A stretch of 34,923 nucleotides of DNA, taken from Bacteroidales bacterium (lineage in GTDB: Bacteria; Bacteroidota; Bacteroidia; Bacteroidales; UBA3824). The stretch is from assembly GCA_017412115.1 (NCBI GenBank), contig JAFPYR010000077.1, forward strand, positions 1 to 34,923, written 5' to 3'. Positions 1 to 8,269 of this stretch are shown here, piece by piece (positions within the stretch are counted from its first letter, which is position 1; each line of letters opens with the position of its first letter). The position numbers and the translations under genes were made by a program. The notes under the pieces are model-generated. The model saw only the letters and a list, made by a program, of their open reading frames with translations. It was not told where the DNA came from and did not search any database.

Positions 1-648
1 CGCTCCGTCGGTGATGTCATATTTCAGTTGGCAAGTGGCGAGTTGGTCTGCTGCGCTCTTTGCCTCAATCTGTCTTGAAAGACCCCCGATGCCCATCGTT
101 ACACCGTTGAATCCGTTGTTTGCAGTCTGTTGGAGCGTGTTTGTTTGTCTTTCGATTGCGAGTTGGTTTTGGCAACAGCATTGCTGGAACTGTGAAATAA
201 TGCTTGCGTTACCGGCTTGGATTGAGTTAATAATTTGCAATGCGCTTGTTCCCTGTGCATTCGCTAATTGTGCAATTGCATTTTGAACGTTCTGAACTCC
301 TGAATTTACAAGATTAAAGTCCTGACCAAGTGCGGTTGCCAAACTTTGAATTGCCGTGCGGCTTGCCTCACCTTGACTTGTTACAGCGTTCATTATCAAT
401 TCTCTGCCGCTGTCGTTGTTCAATTGATTTGCAAGGAAAGCACCCTGACCGTTCATGCCGCCACCAAAACCGTTGCCACAGCCACCATTCCAACCAAACA
501 TAGAAGCGATGATTGCGAAACCGAAAAGGTCAGCAAGGCTGTTGTTTCCATTGCCAAAAAGTCCACCGTTGTTTCCGCCGATCGGAATAGAGAATGGGAT
601 TCCTTGATTACTGCCGGACTCTGCCGGTATTGAATAAATTTCTGCCAT
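1..648 (-). CDS. Glycine-rich virion-associated protein, partial (3' end off the window)
   Basis: An open frame of 216 codons starts at the ATG 646-648 and runs off the left edge without a stop. It begins MAEIYSIPAESGSNQGIPFS. Next comes a Gly/Asn-rich stretch with a short hydrophobic patch (LFGFAIIASMFG) around residues 42-53, then a long Gln/Asn/Ala-rich, probably helical region. A CCCQNQLAIERQTN segment lies near residue 157. I recall proteins of this shape in phage tail or late regions, but no function is known to me. It is the last visible member of the late leftward block and lies downstream of the tRNA-like element at 690-756. Another minus-strand frame at 453-767 was rejected because this one is longer, better composed and has a clean A-rich leader before its ATG. 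Confidence 0.75.
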   Translation of the reverse strand, partial: MAEIYSIPAESGSNQGIPFSIPIGGNNGGLFGNGNNSLADLFGFAIIASMFGWNGGCGNGFGGGMNGQGAFLANQLNNDSGRELIMNAVTSQGEASRTAIQSLATALGQDFNLVNSGVQNVQNAIAQLANAQGTSALQIINSIQAGNASIISQFQQCCCQNQLAIERQTNTLQQTANNGFNGVTMGIGGLSRQIEAKSAADQLATCQLKYDITDGA

Positions 649-689
649 TTTTTAATAAATAAATGAGTTAATAGTTTGATTATAATTGT

Positions 690-756
690 GGGCAGGAGCG
701 GTTTGAACCGTTCTTCTCCGCGATGTTCTGCGGTGTATTCTAATATACGACTGCCC
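690..756 (-). ncRNA. tRNA-like cloverleaf, probably a degenerate tRNA
   Basis: Read on the minus strand, the sequence folds by eye into a cloverleaf. The acceptor-like stem is GGGCAG (756-751) with CTGCCC (695-690). A D-like arm GTAT/ATAC occupies 748-735. An anticodon-like arm CCGC/GCGG occupies 733-718 with an 8-nt loop. After a 4-nt variable region comes a T-like arm (713-696) whose loop contains TTCAAA. T at the position-8 equivalent and A before the anticodon arm fit tRNA. Against a working tRNA: no GG in the D loop, no U33, a 16-nt anticodon arm, a 6-nt T loop and no CCA. It is co-oriented with the late genes. Confidence 0.42.
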
Positions 757-772
757 GAATGTTCCACGACAA

Positions 773-805
773 AATTAAAATAATGTTTTTAAAATTAAAA
801 TAGTG
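773..805. repeat. Two copies of the AATTAAAATAATG-type element, 20 bp apart
   Basis: AATTAAAATAATG (773-785) and AATTAAAATAGTG (793-805) are imperfect copies of the dispersed CATTA-AAA-TAATG element. Their 20-bp repeat distance is about two helical turns. They lie between the stop of the gene at 818 and the tRNA-like element, so they could be a promoter-proximal binding site for the leftmost genes. Confidence 0.5.
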
Positions 806-817
806 TCTGCGTTTTTT

Positions 818-1210
818 TTACTTACACATTTCAGAATATACCATTCCACTCATAGCAATCTGCACCATCTCATCAAGCATATCTGAGCCTACCTTGCGAA
901 CTTCCGTCGCTTTTTTAGCAAATATCTCTGCTACTTCTTCGTCTGACTTGCCTTGTGATTTTAATTCCTCGCACTCTTTGCTGACCGCTTTAATGTCGCG
1001 TTCAAAACGTTTCATATCCTCTCTCAGCAACCGCGCCGACAGCGATGTTAAGTACGTCTCCATTCCAGCGTACTGCTGACGTAAAAGTTTTTTATCTGCG
1101 CTGTCAAGTTCGTTGAATTTGTCGCTTTCCATAAAGGCAAGGAGTTTTGTTATCCTTGTTTCCAACTCCGCCTTTTCGACTTTCATTCTTTCGATTCTTT
1201 CTTGTTCCAT
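818..1210 (-). CDS. Charged helical phage protein of unknown function
   Basis: This 130-residue protein starts MEQERIERMKVEKAELETRI. It is almost entirely Lys/Glu/Arg/Leu-rich and looks coiled-coil throughout, with no transmembrane segment. Similar small helical proteins are common among late genes of gut phages, but I know no assigned function. The start is well supported: a strong GGAGG sequence lies just upstream, and the start ATG overlaps the stop of the preceding gene as TAATG (1208-1212), which implies translational coupling with 1210-1440. Confidence 0.7.
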   Translation of the reverse strand: MEQERIERMKVEKAELETRITKLLAFMESDKFNELDSADKKLLRQQYAGMETYLTSLSARLLREDMKRFERDIKAVSKECEELKSQGKSDEEVAEIFAKKATEVRKVGSDMLDEMVQIAMSGMVYSEMCK

Positions 1211-1440
1211 TATTCCTCCTGTTTCAATAATTTTTCCTTTGCTGCTTTTATTGCTTGTCTTATCATTTCTTTGTCGATTTTCAAGTTTTCCGACAATTCG
1301 CAGACTGCATTTTCAAACTCTGTTTCGGAAATGTTCTTGTCAAATGCCTTTTCCAAAACAGAGTTGCTTTTACTCATTGTGTCTGCATTGATGTTACTTC
1401 CTAACATCATATTAAACATCATAAAACAAATTTCTTCCAT
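1210..1440 (-). CDS. Small phage protein of unknown function
   Basis: This 76-residue protein starts MEEICFMMFNMMLGSN and ends in a Lys/Glu-rich helix. The methionine-rich N-terminus is followed by two predicted helices (about residues 25-50 and 52-74). There are no recognisable catalytic motifs. It lies between the lectin-like virion protein (1458-2168) and the helical protein at 818, and its last codons supply the ribosome binding site for the latter. The pair therefore forms a coupled late unit. No function can be given. Confidence 0.65.
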   Translation of the reverse strand: MEEICFMMFNMMLGSNINADTMSKSNSVLEKAFDKNISETEFENAVCELSENLKIDKEMIRQAIKAAKEKLLKQEE

Positions 1441-1457
1441 GATTTTAGTTTTTTAAA

Positions 1458-2168
1458 TTAATTAATATCTTGTCCTAAAATAAAATTACCTGTCCCTGCA
1501 TTACCGAATAACTTTCCACTTACTCTATCGTACATATACCCAACAGAGCCAACACGAACGGGAATGCCGTCGAATAACAATTGTCCGTTCTTCCTTACTT
1601 GAAAATAATATATCCGTCCAACTCCTTTCCTATCTTGATAATTAAAAGAACCGTCATACCAAAATATAAAAACATGACAAGTTCCGTAATATGTACCACT
1701 AAGATATTTACGCCAATAAATTGTCCCATTATTTGAAAAATAAGCGTTATTGTCTGTAAAATCGAAATGATACACACCATTACGGCGAGGATATGATAGA
1801 GTACATCTTTGTTCTGTCCCAGCGAAATCAACATAAACCCAATATGAGCCATCTGCATTGTTTCCCCAATTCGCATCGTTCATTCCTAATGAATACCAAT
1901 TATCAAACCCGTCTTGATCTTTTTCTTTAAATCCAAAAAAACATTTTTGATTGTTTACGAAGGATTCTTGTAAATAAAAATCATAAACAAGATTATTTTG
2001 AGAAACGATTCCCGTATCAATCCACTGCGTACCTGTACTCTCCAAATACTCAATTTTGGAATCATATAATTTTCTCTGATATATAAGGGTGTCTCCTTTA
2101 AAAATTTTATTAATTTTAGTTGTCCCCTTATATATGTCTATAATTTTATTATTTCCGCTATATATCAT
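1458..2168 (-). CDS. Tail-fibre-associated or receptor-binding-like virion protein
   Basis: This 236-residue protein starts four bases after the stop of the large fibre gene. The N-terminus has two short repeats of the form IYKG/IFKG (about residues 12-30), as seen at the base of some phage appendage proteins. The body opens with YLESTGTQWIDTG and ends DRVSGKLFGNAGTGNF. Both motifs recur in beta-sandwich, lectin- or concanavalin-like domains of phage and surface proteins from gut bacteria. It is rich in Trp, Tyr and Gly, which suits a carbohydrate-binding domain. A role in host-surface recognition is inferred from these features and from its position after the fibre. Catalytic residues were not identified. 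Confidence 0.65.
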   Translation of the reverse strand: MIYSGNNKIIDIYKGTTKINKIFKGDTLIYQRKLYDSKIEYLESTGTQWIDTGIVSQNNLVYDFYLQESFVNNQKCFFGFKEKDQDGFDNWYSLGMNDANWGNNADGSYWVYVDFAGTEQRCTLSYPRRNGVYHFDFTDNNAYFSNNGTIYWRKYLSGTYYGTCHVFIFWYDGSFNYQDRKGVGRIYYFQVRKNGQLLFDGIPVRVGSVGYMYDRVSGKLFGNAGTGNFILGQDIN

Positions 2169-2171
2169 AAT

Positions 2172-4541
2172 CTACGCTGTTGTTTCTTCGGGTATTGCAT
2201 ACCACGTGTTTTCGTCCTTTGTCGCTAAATTATCATACTGTGTTTGCGACAATACAATAATTGTATTACAGCCGCCACCATTTCCAACCTTACCCGATAA
2301 TGCGGTTGCTATTCCGCCGGACGTGCAAGGGTTGTTGCTATTAGATGTTGGAGTATTATCAAATGTGAGTGAGTTTTGCTTTCCGCTTAACGCTGTATAT
2401 ATCGCACCGCCTTGAACGGGATTTGTGCCGTTTTCTGTAATCGTGCTATCTACCGTTGTCGCTGCCGGAATTGTCGGTTTGTCGGTTAAGTCGTTATAAC
2501 TTCCCGATGTTGCAACGGATTTAAGACTATTAGCGTCCACCTTTGACATCAAGGCTGTTGTTATAACCTTGTTTTGGACGGGATTTGTACTTGAGGTACT
2601 TAATTCGCTGTCCACGGTGATTTCTCCACCGCCCGAAGATGAACCCGAACCACCATTTTTTAGGTCTTCCACGTCTTGCTTTACGGCATCTAATTCTGTT
2701 TGCGAAGCCTTTCCTCGCAAAGCAAGTGTTACCGTTTTGTTTTCAATTGGATTACGACTTGTTTCGCTCAATTCGCTGTCTACTGCAAAACTAATACCTA
2801 ATGCGGATAACGAAACCCTAATTGGTTTATGTCCACTCTCGGTGTTAAATACAAATTTTAAGTACGGTATTTCCGTTTCGATATTATCTTCTGCTATATT
2901 GTAAAACTCAACATCAGCCAACATTCCGTCTTTAGTAAAGACACTGAAATCTATCGCCGAAAGTGTCTTATTCCCTGCTCGCAGTATCAGCGTTGAGGTG
3001 TCGCTGTCTAACAGCATAGTCAAGTCTCCGCTAACGCTCTGCGTAATAGGCTGAACATTTGTTTGTTGCCACCTTTCCGCCGGAATGACGAGAGGTTCGC
3101 TGTCTGTCTGTTGAATGAATCCGCCTTCTGTTATATCGCCTAAAAGCGGTTCAAAATGATAGTGTGCCGAGTTCATCGGTATAGGAAACACAGACTTATA
3201 AAATTCCGTATTTACGTCCTGTTTTATCGTGTAATAATGTTTAGCAAACAAATATAAGACAATATCGGAGTTGTCTATATTCGTTACTATAAACTCGGGT
3301 CGATAAGTCGTTAATCTGAAAAAATAAGTCAAAACAAACTCAGTTCCTAACGCCTCGCTAATATCAACAAAATTGTCATTACTTCCAATTTTAACTTTGC
3401 CTTTGTAGGCGGTTCGCCAAATCTTTAAAGTCAAGTTCAATGTTCCACTGACAATTTGCACCGCAGTAATCTTGTATATATTTTCCTCCTCGTCCCATGC
3501 GAGGTCGCCAACTGCTACGGGGGAAACAAGCCAACCGTCGTTAGAATTACCGTATGTGCCGACTTGATTAGGCGGACAACCAAAACCAAAATTAATCTGA
3601 TTTAGTGCGTTTTGGTGAAGCACAACTCCGTCCTCGGTTGTCATGTTAGAATATTCATCATTCCCTACTCTATACGTTTTTGCGATATAGTAATGACTGT
3701 TTACGTTTCTTCCATTTGCAAGTGTATAATACCCTTTCGGTGCATTCTCTCCCCAATCGTCTGACAAAGCAATATACTTCGTGGTCGCCGGAATGGTTTT
3801 ATCTTCGCCACCAACAAACTTGTAAAAATATCCGTTTTTGTGTGTATTAGTATCATTACCGACATACTGAACAACATCTCCGACTGTGCCCTCGTACTCG
3901 TCTAAGTCAGAGACTTGAGGGATAAAACTATGCTTAATTGTGTCTAATTCTGTTTGCGAAGCCTTCGTCTGTAAAGCAAGAGTTACCGCTCGATTTTCGA
4001 TTGCGTTCCTTGAATTTTGAGATAATTCTTCATCAACGGTAACATTAGAAAATCCGCTGTCGTTTACCAGCTCTGAAGTTTTGGTTGGAATATCGTTTTT
4101 CGTTGCGATTTCTGTTAGATTTGGTAATTCTGTTTTTTGCACATAATCATTAAGGCTTTGGTGCTGTGTTAAAAATCCGCTATCATTTTCCAACTCTGAA
4201 GTTTTTGTTGGTACATCCGGTATCTCTGTTTTTAATGCGAATTGAGAGAAGTCTGTTCCGCCGATTTCTTCGAGGAGCTGTTCGAACTGCGATGATAGTT
4301 CGGCTATTGTCTGGTCTGCGCCTGCGTTGTTACAATGCACCCACCCGTGTCGTAAAAACACAATCGCATCGCCGGGTAGAACAGTTATGTTTCCATTTGT
4401 TAAAACGCCACCCTCCGTAACGTCAAAAACCCAGCCTATTTTTGGCTGCGTCAAATTTAACGCCGCTGCGCTTGCGCTGCCTTTATAAACGAGATACGTT
4501 GAAAGTTGCGTTAAAAAACTATTGCCTGAATATGTACTCAT
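2172..4541 (-). CDS. Tail fibre protein with repeated modules
   Basis: At 789 residues this is the largest gene in the window. The N-terminal part carries repeats of the form IPTKTSELxNDSGF. At least five modules of the form DSELSxxSxNPVQNKxIxxAL follow: two around a central domain, three near the C-terminus. A SGSSSGGG linker lies before the last three. Such modules are typical of phage fibre and baseplate-associated proteins that trimerise as beta-structure. The central region (roughly residues 220-560) has no repeats and may be the globular part. The C-terminus (GNGGGCNTIIVLSQTQYDNL) resembles short tail-associated endings often seen in gut phage fibres. It is coupled at its 3' end to 1458-2168 and follows the connector genes directly. 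Confidence 0.75.
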   Translation of the reverse strand: MSTYSGNSFLTQLSTYLVYKGSASAAALNLTQPKIGWVFDVTEGGVLTNGNITVLPGDAIVFLRHGWVHCNNAGADQTIAELSSQFEQLLEEIGGTDFSQFALKTEIPDVPTKTSELENDSGFLTQHQSLNDYVQKTELPNLTEIATKNDIPTKTSELVNDSGFSNVTVDEELSQNSRNAIENRAVTLALQTKASQTELDTIKHSFIPQVSDLDEYEGTVGDVVQYVGNDTNTHKNGYFYKFVGGEDKTIPATTKYIALSDDWGENAPKGYYTLANGRNVNSHYYIAKTYRVGNDEYSNMTTEDGVVLHQNALNQINFGFGCPPNQVGTYGNSNDGWLVSPVAVGDLAWDEEENIYKITAVQIVSGTLNLTLKIWRTAYKGKVKIGSNDNFVDISEALGTEFVLTYFFRLTTYRPEFIVTNIDNSDIVLYLFAKHYYTIKQDVNTEFYKSVFPIPMNSAHYHFEPLLGDITEGGFIQQTDSEPLVIPAERWQQTNVQPITQSVSGDLTMLLDSDTSTLILRAGNKTLSAIDFSVFTKDGMLADVEFYNIAEDNIETEIPYLKFVFNTESGHKPIRVSLSALGISFAVDSELSETSRNPIENKTVTLALRGKASQTELDAVKQDVEDLKNGGSGSSSGGGEITVDSELSTSSTNPVQNKVITTALMSKVDANSLKSVATSGSYNDLTDKPTIPAATTVDSTITENGTNPVQGGAIYTALSGKQNSLTFDNTPTSNSNNPCTSGGIATALSGKVGNGGGCNTIIVLSQTQYDNLATKDENTWYAIPEETTA

Positions 4542-4542
4542 T

Positions 4543-5052
4543 TTAATCGCTGTTTTGGTTTGTTGTTTCGAGCGCCGCCACCCTACGTTCTAAGTCGGCG
4601 AGCCTCTTCATAAATACGTTTCCTTTTATGTCAATTTGATTGGTGTAAGGCTTTGCTATTATCCACGAGCATCTGATATTCATATAATGTTCATGCGCCA
4701 TTTCCTCTGCAAATACTTGTGTAGTATCAATGTGAAGTCCGACTCCCTCGATTGTTGTGGTCTCGATAATTGAGATTACAATTTGAGTAATTTCTTGTAG
4801 TCGTTCCCGATCGGTCTTGAATTGCGGCATGCCGTTAATTTGGACCGCAATGTCAGGGATGTGAATGTTGATATTAGAGACCCCTCGCTTGGGCGTGGAG
4901 TGTTCAAAAGAAATATTGTTAATAACAATATCTTCCGCGTTTGAATTGTCAGGACGCTCTCCGGCGGTGTAAATTCCGCCCGTTATGCCGTCAAGTAAAG
5001 CGGATTCCTTTAATATCTTATAAATAACGCTGTCGGTTTGTATTGTGTCCAT
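4543..5052 (-). CDS. Probable tail completion or head-tail connector protein
   Basis: This 169-residue protein starts MDTIQTDSVIYKILKES. Residues 45-140 look alpha/beta, like the tail terminator proteins that cap the tail side of the neck. The last 25 residues form a short heptad-like helix (RLADLERRVAALE). Position is the main evidence: it lies after the connector pair 5065-5451 and 5445-5756 and before the fibre gene, one base from the fibre start. The exact neck position is not determined. Confidence 0.55.
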   Translation of the reverse strand: MDTIQTDSVIYKILKESALLDGITGGIYTAGERPDNSNAEDIVINNISFEHSTPKRGVSNINIHIPDIAVQINGMPQFKTDRERLQEITQIVISIIETTTIEGVGLHIDTTQVFAEEMAHEHYMNIRCSWIIAKPYTNQIDIKGNVFMKRLADLERRVAALETTNQNSD

Positions 5053-5064
5053 TTTTTTTCGTTT

Positions 5065-5451
5065 TTAGAGCCACATTCGGTTGTGTAAACGTCCAATTTC
5101 AAACGTGGCGTTGGTTTTGTCGATTAAAATTATGCCGTTTGCGGTTTGAGTTTTTATTTCGGCCTCTGTTATGGATTCGGTGTCGAGTTCTTGGGTTGCG
5201 ACGATTATCCGTGTGCCTATTTGTAGCGGTTTCTCGGCTGTGCCTTTCGGCATATAAACTGTTGCAGAAAAAATAAAAGATTTGCCGTCGGTGGTGGTGA
5301 TACTTGCTGCCTGTCCATTTCTTTCAACACGACATTTACAAAGAAAATTCCACGACTGCTCGCCTTTCTGCCAAGTGCCGTTATTGTCCTGCGTACTTTC
5401 CGAAATCGTCAGGAAATATAGATAATGCGGATATTGCTCTAATACTACCAT
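5065..5451 (-). CDS. Probable head-tail joining protein
   Basis: This is a 128-residue protein from the ATG at 5449-5451, which overlaps the TAG stop of the upstream connector gene. The longer reading from 5643 was rejected because its first 64 residues run antiparallel to sense and overlap that gene. The product is a small beta-rich protein (FIFSATVYMPKGTAEKPLQI, ATQELDTESITEAEIKT), like head-closure or stopper proteins. It sits in the usual connector cluster between the capsid protein and tail genes. The assignment rests on size, composition and order, not on a diagnostic motif. Confidence 0.6.
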   Translation of the reverse strand: MVVLEQYPHYLYFLTISESTQDNNGTWQKGEQSWNFLCKCRVERNGQAASITTTDGKSFIFSATVYMPKGTAEKPLQIGTRIIVATQELDTESITEAEIKTQTANGIILIDKTNATFEIGRLHNRMWL

Positions 5452-5756
5452 ACTGCAACGGATTTTAAAGTTGGAGTGAAACCTTCGGGAACAATACCGA
5501 GTTCCTTGCACGACATCGTGTACCAAAGTTTTAAAGCGTCGTAATTCCACGAGATTGAGTAGCCTCCCTCGCTGACATTGTACAAAGGCAGAATGTTTGC
5601 AATTTCCGCCACGATTGCCCTCTTGCAGGCTGTCGTGTCGCATTCGGCTTCCGGGTCTGTGATTATACCTTTTTGATTTTCAAAAAGGATTGCAAGGTCA
5701 GTATCCGAAAAATTAAATTTCTGAGTTACCGCTGTTATATACTCTTTGTTTGTCAT
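5445..5756 (-). CDS. Head-tail connector protein, DUF6706-like
   Basis: This is a 103-residue protein from the ATG at 5754-5756 (MTNKEYITAVTQKF). An upstream in-frame ATG at 5813 was rejected because the extension runs through the terminator hairpin. The pattern NVSEGGYSISWNYDALKLWY followed by CKELGI matches, from memory, the connector family annotated as DUF6706 in Bacteroidales phages. Such adaptor proteins dock on the portal ring after packaging. It is the first gene past the terminator at 5774-5801, so its expression should depend on readthrough or a local promoter. Confidence 0.65.
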   Translation of the reverse strand: MTNKEYITAVTQKFNFSDTDLAILFENQKGIITDPEAECDTTACKRAIVAEIANILPLYNVSEGGYSISWNYDALKLWYTMSCKELGIVPEGFTPTLKSVAVW

Positions 5757-5773
5757 ATTCCCTCGTTTTAAAA

Positions 5774-5801
5774 AAAAAGTGGTGTTGGCGCACCACTTTT
5801 T
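5774..5801 (-). terminator. Intrinsic terminator after the major capsid gene
   Basis: An 11-bp perfect stem (AAAAAGTGGTG / CACCACTTTTT) has a 6-nt loop at 5785-5790. On the minus strand the 3' side runs into a long T tract. On the plus strand it is also followed by T residues, so it may work both ways. It separates the capsid protein from the connector genes. Confidence 0.8.
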
Positions 5802-5857
5802 AATAATCAACAAAAAAATAAGAATTCAATAAAAATGGAGGTAAAAAATTCATCTAT

Positions 5858-6946
5858 TTATACACCCTCATTCCAATTCTCATTCAAAACGTCCACAAGC
5901 ATTGCTCGCTGTGATGCCTCAAAAGCCGGGATGATATTTGCAACGCCCGCGGTGATTTCCACGAGTGGGTCTTCCTCCGCCCACTGCTTAACACAAATAA
6001 ATGAGTTAAGGGCTTTCATTGCAGGGCTGCCTGTAACGCCCATGTCTGCCGGTGTCATCCAAAAACTTGTGCCGAGGTTTTCTGTTTCGGTGAACAACAC
6101 AACACCGTCGATGAACGGATTAATATCCTCGCCGTTGATGTTGATTAGGTCATCCACAATTTTGATTTGGATGTTGTTGAGGTCGGTGCGTTGGCGGAGT
6201 GCGTTGTTCACGGCATCAACGCCCGGAATGTAGGCTGCTCCGAGAAAATTAGTAGCGAATGATGCCGACAATTTAATTGCCTCCTCTGTTGCTGCTAACA
6301 TTGAGAATGTGTTGTCACTCATCCATACGTATTTGTATTTTCTGCCGAGTGCCTTGCCTTGCTTTATTCCTTTTGCGATTGTGCCGGTGATTGGGGTCGC
6401 GTTTGCCTTGTCTGTCCACGCGTAAGTGTCCAATCGTCCATTTTTTTGCATTAAGTAGTCGAGGTCGTTTTCTGCAACCACCGAGCCGTTGTTTTCTCGT
6501 GTAAATTCGACTTTGCCGCGGCTCATGCTCTGCAATGCCATCCATTTAACGCGGTTGTTCACCATGTCGATTACTCGGCGGCTGTGGTTGTCGAGTGTTT
6601 CGCGGACGAGTTGCTGTGCGGTGGCATCGTCTGCTTGTCGGAGTGCAGTTTGGAACTCGGAGAGTTCGTCGTCGAGCATAAAATATTTAACACCGATTTT
6701 AGGGATGTCTCCGCGTAATGTCTCCACGGTGGGATTTTCTCCGAGTGGGAGCGATGCGTTTCTCGAAATTACGGGTGCGGCTTGGTTGCCTTGTTTCGAG
6801 TTGGTTGCGGACTTCCACAAAAGGCTTGTGTTTTGTTTTAGAGGAAACCACGAAAAAACATTCACGCCCTCTGTAACATTGTAGTCTGAAATAAGATAAT
6901 TAAAATCTTTTTCGTTGACTACGTTTGCCATCATTGATTTTATCAT
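5858..6946 (-). CDS. Major capsid protein
   Basis: This 362-residue protein starts MIKSMMANVVNEKDFNYLIS behind a strong GGAG site about ten bases upstream, which fits high expression. It contains long helical and loop regions (RETLDNHSRRVIDMVNNRVKW, about 115-135) and a C-terminal domain with DPLVEITAGVANIIPAFEAS. Size and composition fit an HK97-fold capsid protein of the E-like type. The order scaffold, decoration, capsid, terminator, connectors supports the call. Only a 28-bp terminator region and an AT-rich stretch separate it from the next gene, so capsid transcripts probably end here while weaker readthrough serves the connectors. Confidence 0.82.
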   Translation of the reverse strand: MIKSMMANVVNEKDFNYLISDYNVTEGVNVFSWFPLKQNTSLLWKSATNSKQGNQAAPVISRNASLPLGENPTVETLRGDIPKIGVKYFMLDDELSEFQTALRQADDATAQQLVRETLDNHSRRVIDMVNNRVKWMALQSMSRGKVEFTRENNGSVVAENDLDYLMQKNGRLDTYAWTDKANATPITGTIAKGIKQGKALGRKYKYVWMSDNTFSMLAATEEAIKLSASFATNFLGAAYIPGVDAVNNALRQRTDLNNIQIKIVDDLININGEDINPFIDGVVLFTETENLGTSFWMTPADMGVTGSPAMKALNSFICVKQWAEEDPLVEITAGVANIIPAFEASQRAMLVDVLNENWNEGV

Positions 6947-6963
6947 AATGTTTTCTCCTTTCT

Positions 6964-7539
6964 TTAAAGAACGTTAATAAGTGGCAGTGTGGCAGCGATT
7001 GCTCCGAGAGGCGGAATCTTTGCGCCCTCGACTTGTCCTATTGTGATAACGTTTACAAACGTGTTGGGTGCAACGTCGTAGCCTGTGCCGATAAGTCCGA
7101 CAGGTTTGTATTTGAAATCCGAGCCGGATGCACCGCTCTTGGCTGCTTGAATAAGTACGTCGCCCTCTGCTGCTGCAACTCCGAGGCTTGTGCCGACGGT
7201 GATGTCATCTGCGTTTTCGTCAGTAGCGTTTGTTGCAATTGCGCTGATTGCGTAAGACTTGCCATTTGTTTTTAGCATAACAAAGTCGCCAACCTTGTAG
7301 TTGTGCCCTTTCTTGACCGTGTAGGTTGTCGCATCTGATGCGGCTGCTGTTGCGATTTCGGCGACTTTTATGATATGATACAAGCCGTTTTCGTCTTTAC
7401 CAACTGCAGTTCCCTCTGGTATGGTGGTCTGTGTCAATTCCTCAACAGCGACACAAACACCGCCGGGAATGTCGGCGAGGTTGTGGGTAAATGCGCGGCT
7501 GCGTTTTGCGCCTTGTGTTTTAGTGATTGTAAGTCCCAT
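6964..7539 (-). CDS. Capsid decoration or head-fibre-like protein
   Basis: This 191-residue protein starts MGLTITKTQGAKRSRAFTHN. The first 60 residues look like a short capsid-binding peptide with a small beta domain. The middle is Ala/Thr/Asp-rich with SH3-like beta patterns (KVGDFVMLKTNGKSYAIS), and the end is NVITIGQVEGAKIPPLG. This resembles the head fibre or decoration proteins encoded just before the capsid gene in many siphophages. It lies between scaffold and capsid with short gaps on both sides. Capsid decoration is inferred from order and composition. Confidence 0.65.
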   Translation of the reverse strand: MGLTITKTQGAKRSRAFTHNLADIPGGVCVAVEELTQTTIPEGTAVGKDENGLYHIIKVAEIATAAASDATTYTVKKGHNYKVGDFVMLKTNGKSYAISAIATNATDENADDITVGTSLGVAAAEGDVLIQAAKSGASGSDFKYKPVGLIGTGYDVAPNTFVNVITIGQVEGAKIPPLGAIAATLPLINVL

Positions 7540-7544
7540 TTTAA

Positions 7545-8186
7545 TTACGATTTTTTGTGTTTACTTTCCACGTATGCTTTCATTCCTGCGCTGACTCCTG
7601 TTCCATCTGAGCTGCCGTGTGCTGGTCTTATCATTGCGCTAAGGCTCGAATTGTTGAGGTCTTTCGTGAGTTGTTCCGCTGTTTCGGTGGTTCTTTGCAA
7701 ATATGTTGAGAAGTCATCGTCAGTGTCAAATTTTGCGCTCTCGAAATTTTCAACAATTATTTTTTTTACACTTTCAGGAACGTTGCCGATAGCCTTTTCG
7801 ATTTTTGCGCGGCGTGTGGCTTTAATGCCTTGTCCCTCTAATCCTGCGATTCGCTCCAAAAGTGGCGCGGTCGCTTTCTTGATTATTTCGTCGATGTTTG
7901 GCTGTGGCGGTTCGGGTTCGTTTTTTCTGCCTTTTTCCACAAAGTCGTACTTTTTGCGGAGGTTTTCCTCTGCGGTCTGGTTTGCCTTTGTAATTTCGGC
8001 ATCTGCGCCCTTTCGGTAGTCGGTAATAAAATCTTTGACTTGGTCGGCGGTGAGTGCATCTACGACCTTTTGTGCGGTTTCATCGTCGGTGGCGGTCATT
8101 GCAAGTACGCCCGCCAAAATTGAGAGACCGTCTTTTCTTGTGCCTTGAAACTTGTTTTCAAGTAACTTTAAGATTTTTTCTTTCAT
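7545..8186 (-). CDS. Capsid scaffolding protein (probable)
   Basis: This is a 213-residue protein from the ATG at 8184-8186 (MKEKILKLLENKF). An upstream GTG at 8210 was not chosen because the ATG is standard and the extension is not conserved-looking. The protein is acidic, Lys/Glu-rich and mostly helical, with a probable coiled coil around ADAEITKANQTAEENLRKKY and a Pro-rich hinge (NEPEPPQPN). It ends in a basic tail ESKHKKS. These are usual features of scaffolds whose basic C-terminus docks on the capsid subunit. It is the first gene of the scaffold-decoration-capsid set, 33 bases downstream of a perfect dyad element (8219-8233). Confidence 0.68.
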   Translation of the reverse strand: MKEKILKLLENKFQGTRKDGLSILAGVLAMTATDDETAQKVVDALTADQVKDFITDYRKGADAEITKANQTAEENLRKKYDFVEKGRKNEPEPPQPNIDEIIKKATAPLLERIAGLEGQGIKATRRAKIEKAIGNVPESVKKIIVENFESAKFDTDDDFSTYLQRTTETAEQLTKDLNNSSLSAMIRPAHGSSDGTGVSAGMKAYVESKHKKS

Positions 8187-8218
8187 ACGTTTGATTTTTG
8201 AATTTTGCACAAATTAAA

Positions 8219-8233
8219 GCATTATTTTAATGC
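8219..8233. repeat. Perfect copy of the dispersed dyad: GCATTA-TTT-TAATGC
   Basis: GCATTATTTTAATGC is a perfect inverted repeat with a 3-bp centre. Compared with the ACATTA...TAATGT copies, the outer A/T pair is replaced by G/C on both arms, so symmetry is kept. It lies upstream of the scaffold gene and about 36 bp from the small-RNA promoter. Confidence 0.6.
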
Positions 8234-8269
8234 TTTACAATAGTGTAGTAATTTTTTTTTCAAATTTCT

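Noticed and set aside
690..756. Functional tRNA gene
   Set aside because: The fold lacks U33, D-loop GG and a 7-nt T loop, and no anticodon can be assigned; it is kept only as tRNA-like.
453..767. 104-codon minus-strand frame overlapping the leftmost gene
   Set aside because: It overlaps a longer, better frame at 1-648 and would read through the tRNA-like element; composition is random-looking.
1458..4541. Diversity-generating retroelement in the fibre genes
   Set aside because: No reverse transcriptase, template repeat or adenine-variable region was found in the window.
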